This document shows positions 34,116-42,995 of a stretch of 64,000 nt of DNA, in pieces (position 1 is the first letter of the stretch; each line of letters begins with the position of its first letter). The notes beneath the pieces were generated by a model. The model ran no database searches and was not told where the DNA came from. It saw only the letters and a program-made list of their open reading frames with translations. Origin of the DNA: Carbonactinospora thermoautotrophica. GTDB taxonomy: Bacteria; Actinomycetota; Actinomycetes; Streptomycetales; Carbonactinosporaceae. The translations under genes and the position numbers were made by a program. The stretch lies in NCBI RefSeq assembly GCF_001543895.1, contig NZ_JYIJ01000017.1:620001-684000 (forward strand), in the 5' to 3' direction.

Positions 34116-34685
34116 ATGCCAGAGAACCCGTCGGCACGCGCCCGGCTGCGCGTCGTACCCACGCCGGACACCGGACCGGCCCCGCGGACGGTCACCAGGC
34201 CACCGCTGGTCGACGGCAATCTCGCGCTCGCGGCCCGGCCCGCGCCAGCCCCGTGCCGGCCGCCGCTGCACCTGGTGCCTCCGTCACCGCCCGAGCCGCC
34301 GGAGGAGCCGCGGCCGGCCGAACCCCGAGAACCCGCCCCGGCCCGCCAGAGCGCCCCGGCGGTCCCCGAACCGGTGCGGGTGGCGACCCGGCTGGTCGGC
34401 GCGGTCCTGGAGGTGGCGGCCGGGGTGCGGCAAGAACGCCAGCTGGCCCGCTGGCCGGCCTCGCCGGAAGCCCGGGCGGCCATGCTCGCCCGCGTCCGGG
34501 AGCTTCGGCGAAGCCGTACCGCCGCGCCGCTGCGGCCCGGCTGGTTCCGCTACCGCTGGGTACGGCCCGCCACCGTGGCCGAGGTCTGCGTGGTGCTGCG
34601 CGACGGGACCCGCGGCTGGGTGGGCGCACTGCGCCTGGAGAAGACCGGCGCCGGCTGGACGTGCACGGCCTTCACCCTGGTGTAG
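34116..34685 (+). CDS. Rv3235-family protein
   Basis: 189 residues from the ATG at 34116, preceded by AAGGAG. A long Pro/Ala/Glu-rich, probably disordered first half leads to the conserved C-terminal domain: VLEVAAGVRQERQLARWPA, then RYRWVRPATVAEVCVVLRDG and ALRLEKTGAGWTCTAF. This matches the actinobacterial Rv3235 family (function unknown, usually near secA and SpoU-like genes). No secA is in this window. Confidence 0.75.
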   Translation: MPENPSARARLRVVPTPDTGPAPRTVTRPPLVDGNLALAARPAPAPCRPPLHLVPPSPPEPPEEPRPAEPREPAPARQSAPAVPEPVRVATRLVGAVLEVAAGVRQERQLARWPASPEARAAMLARVRELRRSRTAAPLRPGWFRYRWVRPATVAEVCVVLRDGTRGWVGALRLEKTGAGWTCTAFTLV

Positions 34686-34886
34686 GACCGCGCCGCCGCA
34701 AGGTGCGCCGCAGGGTACGCCGCCAAGGGGGTACGCCACGCCCACAACCGCCGCTCAGGGTGATCCCCGACCGGCGGGTCAGGGGTGATCAGCCGATCGG
34801 CCGAACCGGATTCGTACCCGAGCGGTACCCCAACCGAATACCGAAGGAGGACGCGGCGAGCGGCCGGAACCCAGTACGGTCCCAAC

Positions 34887-35810
34887 GTGTCCCTAATACA
34901 GACCCAGTCACTGACGAAGCGGTACCCCAACGGGGTGACGGCGCTCGACGAGCTCACGGTCGAGGTGGCGCCGGGCATCGTGGGGCTCGTCGGCGCGAAC
35001 GGGGCAGGCAAGAGCACGCTGATCAAGATCCTGCTCGGGCTGCTGACCCCCACCAGCGGCCAGGTGCGGGTGCTCGGCCTGGACCCGGTCGCGCAGGGCG
35101 GGCAGGTCCGGGCCCGCGTGGGCTACATGCCCGAGCACGACTGCCTGCCCCCGGACGTCACCGCCGCCGAGTTCGTCACGCACATGGCGCGCATGTCCGG
35201 GCTGCCGAAGACGGCCGCCCGGGAGCGTGCCTCGGAGGCGCTGCGCCACGTCGGCCTGCACGAGGAGCGGTTCCGCCAGATCGGCGGCTACTCGACCGGC
35301 ATGAAGCAGCGCGTGAAGCTGGCCACCGCCCTGGTGCACGACCCGCAGCTGCTGCTGCTGGACGAGCCGACCAACGGGCTGGACCCGGCCGGGCGCGACG
35401 CCATGCTGCGGCTGGTCCACCGGATCGGCAGCGAGTTCGGGATCTCGATCGTGGTGTGTTCACACCTGCTCGGCGAGATCGAGCGGATCTGCGACTCCCT
35501 GGTGGCGATCGACGGCGGCCGGCTGCTGCGGCAGGCTCGGATGACCGCGTTCACCGAACGGCAGCAGGTGCTGGCGGTCGAGGTGGACGAGGGCACCGAC
35601 GAGCTGGCCGCCAAGCTGGCCGCCGAGGGCCTGCCCGCGCGCCGCGACGGGCGGGTGCTGCTGGTGCCGATCGACGGCGACCACACCTACGACCGGATCC
35701 GCGACGCCGTCGCCGAGCTGGGCCTGCCGCTGCACCGCATGGAGCAGCGCCGGAACCAGGTGGCCGAGCTGTTCCGCGACCCGACCCCGCAGGAGGTGTC
35801 CCGTGGCTGA
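34887..35810 (+). CDS. ABC transporter ATP-binding protein (first of two)
   Basis: 307 residues from the GTG at 34887. Walker A GANGAGKST, signature YSTGMKQR, Walker B LLLLDEPTNGLD and the switch CSHLL are all present. The C-terminal ~80 residues form the extra domain common in ABC-2 exporters. TACGGT (34876-34881) lies just before the GTG and could be a -10 box of a leaderless mRNA. The upstream in-frame GTG at 34785 has no family match. It overlaps the permease gene by eight bases. Confidence 0.9.
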   Translation: MSLIQTQSLTKRYPNGVTALDELTVEVAPGIVGLVGANGAGKSTLIKILLGLLTPTSGQVRVLGLDPVAQGGQVRARVGYMPEHDCLPPDVTAAEFVTHMARMSGLPKTAARERASEALRHVGLHEERFRQIGGYSTGMKQRVKLATALVHDPQLLLLDEPTNGLDPAGRDAMLRLVHRIGSEFGISIVVCSHLLGEIERICDSLVAIDGGRLLRQARMTAFTERQQVLAVEVDEGTDELAAKLAAEGLPARRDGRVLLVPIDGDHTYDRIRDAVAELGLPLHRMEQRRNQVAELFRDPTPQEVSRG

Positions 35811-36654
35811 TCCGACGGGTGTCATCCATGACCTCGGGTACCAGCGGTACGCCGGGGAACGGCTGGGCCGCGGCTACGCCTTCCGCACCCTGTACTTCCA
35901 CAGCCTGCGCGCGGCGTTCGGGCTGGGCCGGGGCACGAAGGCCAAGCTGCTGCCGTTCGCCATGCTGGCGCTGAGCTGCCTGCCCGCGGTGATCTCGGTC
36001 GGGACGCAGGCGCTCTCCGGCCAGAAGCTGATCGCGTACCAGGACTACCCGCGCGCGCTGCAGCTCCCGCTGATCGTGTTCCTCGCCGGCCAGGCGCCGG
36101 AGCTGGTCTCGCGGGACCTGGGCAACCGGGTGCTGCCGCTGTACTTCTGCCGCCCGATCGAGCGGGACGACTACGCGCTGGCGAAGCTGGCCGCGATGGT
36201 CACCGCGGTGTTCGCGGTGCTGCTGGCGCCGCTGCTGATCGCGTTCCTGGGGTCGGCGTTCGCCGGCAGCGGGCTGGACCACCTGTGGACGGAGACCAAG
36301 GAGTTCCTGCCGGGGCTGGTGAACGCGGCCCTGCACGCGCTGGTCCTCGCGCCGCTCGCGCTGCTGGTGGCCGCGACGACCGGTCGGCGGGCGTTCGCGA
36401 CCGGCGGCGTCGTCGCGGTGTTCCTCGCCACCGCCCCGGTCGCCGGGGTGCTGTTCGCGGCCGGCGGTGACGTGGCCAGGCTGGCCGGCCTGCTCAACCC
36501 GTTCGAGCTGCTCAACGGGGTGCGGGAGTGGCTGTTCGGCGGGGGCGCGGCCGACATCGGGCGGTTCGGCCCGCTGTACGGCTTCGTGGCCTTGTGCCTG
36601 TTCGTGGCGACGACCGGCGGCCTTCTCCTGCGGTACCGGAAGGTGGCGACATGA
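35803..36654 (+). CDS. ABC-2 type transporter permease (first of two)
   Basis: 283 residues with about six membrane segments (for example LLPFAMLALSCLPAVISVG, LAAMVTAVFAVLLAPLLIAF, LYGFVALCLFVATTGGLLL). VISRDLGNRVLPLYFCRP-like context (LVSRDLGNRVLPLYFCRPIE) resembles the ABC-2 permease segment before TM3, where energy coupling occurs. GTG start within the ATPase gene; its TGA overlaps the next ATG (ATGA 36651-36654). Confidence 0.87.
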   Translation: MADPTGVIHDLGYQRYAGERLGRGYAFRTLYFHSLRAAFGLGRGTKAKLLPFAMLALSCLPAVISVGTQALSGQKLIAYQDYPRALQLPLIVFLAGQAPELVSRDLGNRVLPLYFCRPIERDDYALAKLAAMVTAVFAVLLAPLLIAFLGSAFAGSGLDHLWTETKEFLPGLVNAALHALVLAPLALLVAATTGRRAFATGGVVAVFLATAPVAGVLFAAGGDVARLAGLLNPFELLNGVREWLFGGGAADIGRFGPLYGFVALCLFVATTGGLLLRYRKVAT

Positions 36655-37562
36655 CCCTGATCGAGCTGAAGCACGCGTCCCGCTGGTACGGGAACCTGGT
36701 CGCCGTCAACGACATCACCATGACGGTCGGCCCGGGGGTGACCGGCCTGCTCGGCCCGAACGGCGCCGGCAAGACGACGCTGCTGCACCTGATGGCGGGC
36801 TTCCTCGCCCCCTCCCGCGGCGAGGTCCTGGTCGGCGGCCGGCCCGCCTGGCGCGACCACGAGGTGTACCGGACGCTGGGCCTGGTCACCGAGCGCGAGT
36901 CGGTGTACGGCTTCCTGACCGGCTGGGAGTTCGTGTACGCGAGCGCCAAGCTGCACCGGCTGCCCGACCCGGAGGCCGCGGCGCGGCGCGCGATCGCGGT
37001 CGTGGACCTGGCCGACGCGCAGGACCGGCGGATCGAGACGTACTCCAAGGGCATGCGCCAGCGGGCCCGGGTGGCCGCCGCGCTGGTGCACGACCCGCAG
37101 GTGCTGTTGCTGGACGAGCCGTTCAACGGCATGGACCCGCGCCAGCGGCTGCACATGATGGACCTGCTGCACCGGATGGCCGAGGAGGGCCGGACGATCC
37201 TGTTCAGCTCCCACATCCTGGAGGAGGTCGAGCAACTGTCCGGCACCGTCCAGGTGATCGTGGCGGGCCGGCTCGCGGCATCCGGCGACTACCGCAAGAT
37301 CCGCCGGCTGATGACGAACCGCCCGCACGTGTTCGTGGTCCGCTCCAGCGACGACCGGCGCCTGGCGTCCCGGCTGATGGCCGAGGAGTCGGTGACCGGG
37401 GTGGAGCTGGAGCCCGCCGGGCTGGTCGTCCGGGCCGGCGACTACGGCACGTTCACCCGCGCCCTGGCCCGGCTGGCCCGCGACGAGAGCATCTCGCTGC
37501 GCGAGGTGCTGCCCTCCGACGAGTCCCTGGAAAGCGTCTTCTCCTACCTGGTGGCGTCATGA
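36651..37562 (+). CDS. ABC transporter ATP-binding protein (second of two)
   Basis: 303 residues. Walker A GPNGAGKTT, signature YSKGMRQRA, Walker B LLLDEPFNGMD, switch SSHIL. It differs from the first ATPase in the substitution NGMDPRQ for NGLDPAG and in the C-terminal domain, so it is not a simple recent copy. Coupled by four-base overlaps to permeases on both sides; together they most likely form one heteromeric exporter or two closely regulated ones. Confidence 0.9.
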   Translation: MTLIELKHASRWYGNLVAVNDITMTVGPGVTGLLGPNGAGKTTLLHLMAGFLAPSRGEVLVGGRPAWRDHEVYRTLGLVTERESVYGFLTGWEFVYASAKLHRLPDPEAAARRAIAVVDLADAQDRRIETYSKGMRQRARVAAALVHDPQVLLLDEPFNGMDPRQRLHMMDLLHRMAEEGRTILFSSHILEEVEQLSGTVQVIVAGRLAASGDYRKIRRLMTNRPHVFVVRSSDDRRLASRLMAEESVTGVELEPAGLVVRAGDYGTFTRALARLARDESISLREVLPSDESLESVFSYLVAS

Positions 37563-38272
37563 GCCTGTTCAACCCCACCGTCGCCTGGATCACGCTGCGC
37601 GGCCTGCTCGGGCGCCGGCGGTTCCTGCTGCTGTTCCCGCTGCCGACGCTGCTGCTGGTCCTCACGGTGGTCACCCGCGACCTCACCGACGCCTGGGCCA
37701 CGCCTGTGCTGCACGGGCTGGGTTTGTCGGTGGTCCTCCCGCTGGCCGCGCTGATCACCGGCACGAGCGTGCTCGGCTCGGAGATCGACGACGGCACGGT
37801 CGTGCACGTCCTGGCCAAGCCGCTCCCCCGGCGTGAGATCGTGCTGTCGAAGTTCGTCGTGGCGTTCGCGGTGACCGTGGTCACCGCAGCGGTGCCGCTG
37901 GCCGTGGCGGGCGCGATCGGCGGCGGGGTGAGGCTCGCGGCCGGCCTGCTGACCGGGGCGAGCGTCGGCGCGTTCGCCTACTGCGCGCTGTTCGTGGCGC
38001 TCGGCATCGTGACCCGCCGCGCGGTGGCCGCCGGCCTGCTGTACGTGCTGGTGTGGGAGGGCCTGCTGGGCAACCTGCTGACCGGGACCCACGTGCTGAG
38101 CGTCCAGCAGTACGCCCTCACCATCGCCGACCGGATCGCGGCCAGCGACGCCCTGACCGCCCGGCTCTCCCTGGGGGTGGCCGCCGCCATGAGCGGCGTC
38201 CTGGCGGTCGCCGGTCTCGCGTGCGCGATCGACCGCCTGAAGGCGTTCAGCCTGACCGGGGAGACCGGCTGA
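37559..38272 (+). CDS. ABC-2 type transporter permease (second of two)
   Basis: 237 residues with six membrane segments (RRFLLLFPLPTLLLVLTVV at the start, SVVLPLAALITGTSVLGSEI, and later AAAMSGVLAVAGLACAI). GSEIDDGTVVHVLAKPLPRR is the conserved ABC-2 coupling segment, typical of NosY-like permeases. Last gene of the operon; the palindromic terminator at 38287 follows after 15 bases. Confidence 0.88.
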   Translation: MSLFNPTVAWITLRGLLGRRRFLLLFPLPTLLLVLTVVTRDLTDAWATPVLHGLGLSVVLPLAALITGTSVLGSEIDDGTVVHVLAKPLPRREIVLSKFVVAFAVTVVTAAVPLAVAGAIGGGVRLAAGLLTGASVGAFAYCALFVALGIVTRRAVAAGLLYVLVWEGLLGNLLTGTHVLSVQQYALTIADRIAASDALTARLSLGVAAAMSGVLAVAGLACAIDRLKAFSLTGETG

Positions 38273-38286
38273 CCACCCCTCGCGTC

Positions 38287-38319
38287 GAGTGTGCGTGTCG
38301 TCAGACGACACGCACACTC
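38287..38319. terminator. Palindrome, short-loop copy, probable bidirectional terminator
   Basis: GAGTGTGCGTGTCGTC, one A, then the exact reverse complement (16-bp arms). Compared with 5852-5893 the middle nine bases (ACACGCGTG side) are missing. Lies between the converging ABC operon and glmM. Confidence 0.8.
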
Positions 38320-38335
38320 CAGCCGTCAAAGGTCC

Positions 38336-39682
38336 TCAGAGCGCCAAGGCCGACCGGACCACCCCGGCCAGGCGCTCGGCCACCTCCCGGGCCTGCGCCT
38401 CGGTCGCGGCCTCGACCATGACGCGGACGACCGGCTCGGTGCCGGACGGGCGCAGCAGGACCCGGCCGGACTCCCCCAACTCGGTCTCGGCGGCGGCGAC
38501 CGCGGCCTGGACCTCCTCGCAGGTCGTGACCCGGGACTTGTCCACGCCCTTCACGTTGACCAGCACCTGCGGCAGCCGGGTCATCACCGCGGCCAGCTCG
38601 CTCAGCGACTTGCCGCTGGCGGCGACCCGGGCGAGCAGGTGCAGGCCGGTGAGGACGCCGTCACCGGTGGTGGCGTGCTCGAGCATCACCACGTGGCCGG
38701 ACTGCTCCCCGCCCAGGGAGTAACCGCCCTCCTTCATGGCCTCCAGCACGTACCGGTCGCCGACGGCGGTTTGCACCAGCTCGACGCCGGCGCGCTGCAT
38801 CGCGAGCTTGAGCCCCAGGTTGGACATGACGGTGGCGACCAGCGTGTCCTTGTGCAGGGTGCCGGCCTCCTTCATGGCGAGCGCGAGGATCGCCATGATC
38901 TGGTCGCCGTCGACCACCGAGCCGTCGGCCGCCACGGCCAGGCAGCGGTCGGCGTCGCCGTCGTGGGCGATGCCGGCGTCGGCGCGGTGCTCGACGACCG
39001 CGGCCCGCAGCGTCTCGATGTGCGTGGAGCCGCAGCCTTCGTTGATGTTCAAGCCGTCGGGTTCGCAGCCGATCGTGACGACCTCGGCCCCGGCGCGGCG
39101 CAGCACCTCCGGCGAGACCCGGTACGCGGCGCCGTGCGCGCAGTCGACGACCACGCGCAGCCCGTCCAGACGGTGCGGCAGCGTGCCGATCAGGTGCTCG
39201 ACGTACCGCTCGAACAGGTCACCGTCCTCGCGCACCCGGCCCACGCCCGGGCCGACCGGCCGTTCCCAGTCCTCCTGGAGCCGGGCCTCGATCTGGTCTT
39301 CGACGGCGTCGGGCAACTTGTACCCGCCCCGGGCGAAGAACTTGATCCCGTTGTCAGGGGCGGGGTTGTGACTGGCGGACAGCATCACGCCGAGGTCGGC
39401 GCCGAGGGCGTCGGTCAGGTACGCGACGGCCGGGGTGGGCACCACCCCCGCCCGCAGCACGTCGACCCCGGCGCTGGCCAGGCCCGCCACGACGGCGGCC
39501 TCCAGGAACTCGCCGGAAGCACGCGGGTCACGGCCAACCACCGCGGTCGGTCGGTGACCTTCGAAGGCCCCGGCGTCACCGAGCACGTGCGCCGCCGCGA
39601 CCGCCAGGTCGAGGGCGAGCTCGGCGGTGAGGTCGCGGTTGGCGACCCCTCGTACGCCGTCGGTACCGAAGAAACGTCCCAT
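38336..39682 (-). CDS. glmM: Phosphoglucosamine mutase
   Basis: Converts glucosamine-6-phosphate to glucosamine-1-phosphate for UDP-GlcNAc, acting after GlmS. 448 residues from the ATG at 39682: [19 protein letters not shown] start, phosphoserine loop [19 protein letters not shown], metal loop [12 protein letters not shown], sugar loop EQSGHV, and C-terminal [12 protein letters not shown] phosphate-binding loop. Downstream of rplM-rpsI as usual in actinobacteria. Confidence 0.97.
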   Translation of the reverse strand: MGRFFGTDGVRGVANRDLTAELALDLAVAAAHVLGDAGAFEGHRPTAVVGRDPRASGEFLEAAVVAGLASAGVDVLRAGVVPTPAVAYLTDALGADLGVMLSASHNPAPDNGIKFFARGGYKLPDAVEDQIEARLQEDWERPVGPGVGRVREDGDLFERYVEHLIGTLPHRLDGLRVVVDCAHGAAYRVSPEVLRRAGAEVVTIGCEPDGLNINEGCGSTHIETLRAAVVEHRADAGIAHDGDADRCLAVAADGSVVDGDQIMAILALAMKEAGTLHKDTLVATVMSNLGLKLAMQRAGVELVQTAVGDRYVLEAMKEGGYSLGGEQSGHVVMLEHATTGDGVLTGLHLLARVAASGKSLSELAAVMTRLPQVLVNVKGVDKSRVTTCEEVQAAVAAAETELGESGRVLLRPSGTEPVVRVMVEAATEAQAREVAERLAGVVRSALAL

Positions 39683-39728
39683 GCGACGAAAACTCCCAGG
39701 GTGAATGCGGTGCTGTCGCGCGATACGC

Positions 39729-39764
39729 GCACGCCCCGGGGGCATAGGTGCCACCGGGGCGTGC
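39729..39764 (-). terminator. Hairpin after rpsI
   Basis: GCACGCCCCGG (39729-39739) and CCGGGGCGTGC (39754-39764) form an 11-bp stem between the rpsI stop and the glmM start. No U-run; probable terminator or attenuator. Confidence 0.6.
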
Positions 39765-39827
39765 CGGAAAACTTGATTCGAGCTGCTTCCCTGCGCGGGG
39801 GGCGCATGCCGCTTCCCGCACAGTGCG

Positions 39828-40316
39828 TCAGCGCTTGCTGTACTGCGGCGCCTTGCGGGCCTTCTTGAGGCCGTACTTCTTCCGCTCCTTGACCCGGGCG
39901 TCACGGGTCAGGAAACCGGCCTTCTTCAACGCCGGCCGGTTGGCCTCGGTGTCCGCCTCGTTCAGCGCGCGGGCGATGCCCAGGCGCAGCGCACCGGCCT
40001 GGCCGGACACGCCGCCGCCGGTGATGCGGGCGATGACGTCGTACTTGCCCTCCAACTCGAGCACCTTGAAGGGCTCGTTCACCAGCTGCTGGTGAACCTT
40101 GTTCGGGAAGTACTCCTCCAGCGAACGCCCGTTGATCTTCCACTGGCCGGAGCCGGGGACGAGCCGGACGCGCGCGATGGCCTCCTTGCGGCGGCCGGTC
40201 GCGGCGGCCGGGACGATCGCGGAGACGCGCGCCTCGGCCGAAGCCTCCGGCGTTTCGGTGGTGTAGGCCTCGACGACCTCGTCGGTCTGGACCGGGGTCT
40301 CGACAGTGTCCGCCAC
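39828..40316 (-). CDS. rpsI: 30S ribosomal protein S9
   Basis: 162 residues. The universal part starts at about 42 ([17 protein letters not shown]) and ends with [14 protein letters not shown], whose arginine tail reaches the tRNA in the P site. The N-terminal ~40 residues are an acidic Thr/Glu/Val-rich extension common in actinobacteria. Forms the rplM-rpsI operon. Confidence 0.96.
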   Translation of the reverse strand: MADTVETPVQTDEVVEAYTTETPEASAEARVSAIVPAAATGRRKEAIARVRLVPGSGQWKINGRSLEEYFPNKVHQQLVNEPFKVLELEGKYDVIARITGGGVSGQAGALRLGIARALNEADTEANRPALKKAGFLTRDARVKERKKYGLKKARKAPQYSKR

Positions 40317-40357
40317 GGTTCTCCTCAGCTTCTTTCCTTGATCAGCGGTGGCCGTGG

Positions 40358-40801
40358 CTACTGGGCGATCTGGGAGATCTCGAACGGCACCGGCTTCTGG
40401 GCCTGGTGCGGGTGCTCCGGCCCCGCGTAGACCTTGAGCTTCTTCAGCATCTGCCGACCGAGCGAGTTCTTCGGGAGCATGCCCTTGACGGCCTTCTCGA
40501 TGGCCCGCTGCGGGTTCTTCTCCAGCAGCTCCCGGTACGGGACCGAGCGCAGACCGCCGGGGTAACCCGAGTGGCGGTACGCCATCTTCTGCTCGCGCTT
40601 GTTGCCCGTGAGCGCGACCTTGTCGGCGTTCACGATGATGACGAAGTCACCGGTGTCGACGTGCGGCGCGTAGACGGGCTTGTGCTTACCCCGGAGCAGG
40701 ATGGCGGCCTGGCTCGCGAGCCGGCCGAGGACGACGTCGGCCGCGTCGATGACGTACCACTGACGCTCGACGTCGCCGGGCTTGGGGCTGTACGTGCGCA
40801 C
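40358..40801 (-). CDS. rplM: 50S ribosomal protein L13
   Basis: 147 residues, full length: [19 protein letters not shown] at the start, [17 protein letters not shown], and the conserved [20 protein letters not shown]. First gene of the rplM-rpsI operon; its promoter must lie in the 40802-40930 leader. Confidence 0.97.
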   Translation of the reverse strand: MRTYSPKPGDVERQWYVIDAADVVLGRLASQAAILLRGKHKPVYAPHVDTGDFVIIVNADKVALTGNKREQKMAYRHSGYPGGLRSVPYRELLEKNPQRAIEKAVKGMLPKNSLGRQMLKKLKVYAGPEHPHQAQKPVPFEISQIAQ

Positions 40802-41255
40802 GGTCGTAGCCTTCGTTTCGTCGTGAGTGTTACCTGAAGGGATGGGCCGCCCCTACTGCTCGGGCGGCGAGCGGTACGACCTGCGAAGGCAGGCCGATAC
40901 ACGCAACGAACTGGCAGGATACCGGCCCGTTGACCACGGGGTCAAAACGGGAGGGTTCCCGGCTGGACCGCCAGCCCTGACCAGGGTAACCCGGCCGAGG
41001 GACCGTCGCGCCCGCAGGCTCCCGTCCACGAAGGTCGAGTCGCCTCGATAACGGTACCTGGTCGGGTGAACTCAGCTTCTCGCCCGTGCGGCCGGCCGGG
41101 GTGCGGAAGGCCGGGGAACGCCGCGCGGCCAGGAACGGCCGCCCGCCGGGTACGCCCGGTCGTCGAACGGCTGGCGCGACTAGGCCGCTGGGGTGACCTG
41201 TTCACGGCTGAGAAACCAGGGGTTTGCTGGGAATTTGCTAACTTTGCAAGGACAC
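40802..41255. other. Upstream region of rplM, no gene
   Basis: About 450 bases without a supportable gene. Contains the rplM promoter on the minus strand (not pinpointed). The composition turns AT-rich from 41218 on, at the possible + strand promoter. Confidence 0.4.
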
Positions 41256-41400
41256 AGCAAGTTATTTCGTAAAGCCTCAGCAAGTTTTCAGCTATGCTTT
41301 CTCACGGGGAAGTTGAGCATTGGCGTCGCTCCACGCCAGGCTCGAAAGAGGGTTGAAGGGTGATGACGGCCCTGCCCGTACTCGGGCAGGGCCGTCGCTT
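41256..41400 (+). ncRNA. Candidate short transcript between rplM and truA
   Basis: AGCAAGTT occurs twice in direct orientation (41256-41263 and 41279-41286), followed by TATGCT at 41293-41298 as a possible -10 box, all in AT-rich DNA that is unusual here. A perfect 14-bp terminator ends at 41396. The RNA would be about 90-100 nt and antisense to nothing annotated. It could instead encode a 20-residue peptide (ATG 41294 to TGA 41356) without a clear ribosome site. Evidence is promoter-like composition plus terminator only. Confidence 0.35.
41365..41400 (+). terminator. Strong hairpin terminator
   Basis: GACGGCCCTGCCCG-TACT-CGGGCAGGGCCGTC (41365-41396) is a perfect 14-bp stem with tetraloop, followed by GCTTT. 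It can also act on the minus strand after truA. Confidence 0.75.
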
Positions 41401-41499
41401 TACCGGGCACCGGGTCACGCCACCGGGTCCGACGCACCCGTCCGGGGACCCGGACCGGTGCTAGCCGAACCAGCGATGCACCTGGTCCCTGGCAGGAAG

Positions 41500-42336
41500 T
41501 CAACCCTCCGACAGCGTCCGCAGCCGCCGGCTCTCCAGGGCGCGGGCGGCGAGCTGGTCGTCCGGCGGGTAGGTGACCTCCTCCAACGTGAGGCCCAACG
41601 CCGGCACCACGGTCACCCCGGGGTCGCGCTGCCGCCCGGCCAGCACCGCGGCCGGCCACTCCACCGGCCGCCGGCCGTCCCCCACGGCCAGCAACGCGCC
41701 CACCAGGGCCCGCACCATCGAATGGCAGAAGGCGTCCGCCCGCACCGTCGCCACCGCATACCCGTCCGCGTCCCGCTCCCACACCAGCTCGAGCAGCCGG
41801 CGCACGGTGGTGGCGCCCTCCCGCCGACGGCAGTACGCGGCGAAGTCGTGCTCCCCCAGCAGCAGCCGGGCGGCGGCGTTCATCCGGTCCAGATCGAGTG
41901 GGCGTGGATACCACAGCACGTCGCGGCGACGGAGCGGATCCACCCCCACCGGGTGGTCGCACACCCGGTACCGGTAGCGCCGGGCGCACGCGGAGAACCG
42001 GGCGTCGAACCCGTCGGGCGCCACCGCGACCCGCCAGACCCGCACATCGGGCGGGAGCAGGCCGGACAGGCGCCGGACCAGGGTGTCCGCGACTCGTGCC
42101 CAGGCGTCCGCCGGCACGTCGACGTGCGCCACCTGGCCGCGCGCGTGCACGCCCGCGTCGGTGCGCCCCGCGACCGTCAGCCGGGCCGGGGGGTCGAGCC
42201 GCAGAACGCGGTTCAAGGCCTCCTCGACCACCCCCTGGACCGTGCGCCGCCCCGGCTGGCGCGCCCAGCCGAAGAAGTCGGTCCCGTCGTAGGAGAGGTC
42301 GAGCCGGAGGCGTACGAGTCGAGTCACGGCATCCAT
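41500..42336 (-). CDS. truA: tRNA pseudouridine(38-40) synthase TruA
   Basis: 278 residues from the ATG at 42336. [20 protein letters not shown], catalytic [16 protein letters not shown] (Asp nucleophile), RYRYRVCD and the C-terminal [14 protein letters not shown] are typical. An upstream GTG at 42348 lies inside the rplQ terminator stem and a GTG at 42327 is also possible; the ATG is a compromise. Follows rplQ as in most actinobacteria. Confidence 0.94.
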   Translation of the reverse strand: MDAVTRLVRLRLDLSYDGTDFFGWARQPGRRTVQGVVEEALNRVLRLDPPARLTVAGRTDAGVHARGQVAHVDVPADAWARVADTLVRRLSGLLPPDVRVWRVAVAPDGFDARFSACARRYRYRVCDHPVGVDPLRRRDVLWYPRPLDLDRMNAAARLLLGEHDFAAYCRRREGATTVRRLLELVWERDADGYAVATVRADAFCHSMVRALVGALLAVGDGRRPVEWPAAVLAGRQRDPGVTVVPALGLTLEEVTYPPDDQLAARALESRRLRTLSEG

Positions 42337-42344
42337 GAAAGGGC

Positions 42345-42380
42345 ACACCGGCGGGGACCCAGGTGGGCCCCCGCCGGTGT
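42345..42380 (-). terminator. Terminator after rplQ
   Basis: ACACCGGCGGGG (42345-42356) pairs perfectly with CCCCGCCGGTGT (42369-42380). It separates rplQ from truA and marks the end of the alpha operon. Confidence 0.7.
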
Positions 42381-42392
42381 CAGGCGACGGTC

Positions 42393-42929
42393 TTACTTGT
42401 TGTTCTCGCCCTCGGCCTGGTCCTTCTCCCCGGCCTCGGGGGCGGAGGCGCCGGCCTCGGCTGCCTGCTCGTCGGAGCCCTCGGCCTTGGCCTGGGCGGC
42501 CTTGGCCTCCTGCTCCTTGACCGCGCGCTTGGTCGCGGCCTCGGCCTCGCCGACCGCCTCCTGGGCGACCGTGAGCGGCTCCACCAGTTCGATCACCGCC
42601 ATGGGCGCGTTGTCGCCCTTGCGCGGCCCGATCTTGACGATCCGGGTGTAACCGCCCGGCCGGCCGGTGTAGCCCGGCGCGATCTCGGTGAACAGCTTGT
42701 GCACCACCGACTTGTTCCGGACCACGGTCAGCACCTGCCGGCGGTTGTGCAGGTCACCGCGCTTGGCCTTGGTGATGAGCCGCTCTGCGAGCGGGCGCAG
42801 CCGGCGCGCCTTGGCCTCGGTGGTGGTGATCCGGCCGTGCTCGAAGAGAGCGGTGGCGAGGTTCGCCAGCATCAGCCGCTCGTGGGCCGACCCACCGCCG
42901 AGACGCGGGCCCTTCGTGGGCTGGGGCAT
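42393..42929 (-). CDS. rplQ: 50S ribosomal protein L17
   Basis: 178 residues from the ATG at 42929, preceded by GAGGAG nine bases upstream; the frame is open further but lacks similarity. Conserved core: [20 protein letters not shown] and [18 protein letters not shown]. After residue ~120 there is a long Ala/Glu/Lys-rich acidic tail, as in Streptomyces, without known function. Last gene of the alpha operon. Confidence 0.96.
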   Translation of the reverse strand: MPQPTKGPRLGGGSAHERLMLANLATALFEHGRITTTEAKARRLRPLAERLITKAKRGDLHNRRQVLTVVRNKSVVHKLFTEIAPGYTGRPGGYTRIVKIGPRKGDNAPMAVIELVEPLTVAQEAVGEAEAATKRAVKEQEAKAAQAKAEGSDEQAAEAGASAPEAGEKDQAEGENNK

Positions 42930-42995
42930 CGGTTCGTACTCCTCGTCCATGGTCGCGCCCGGCCGGAAAGCCGGGCGCGCCGGCCAACAGCTCGA

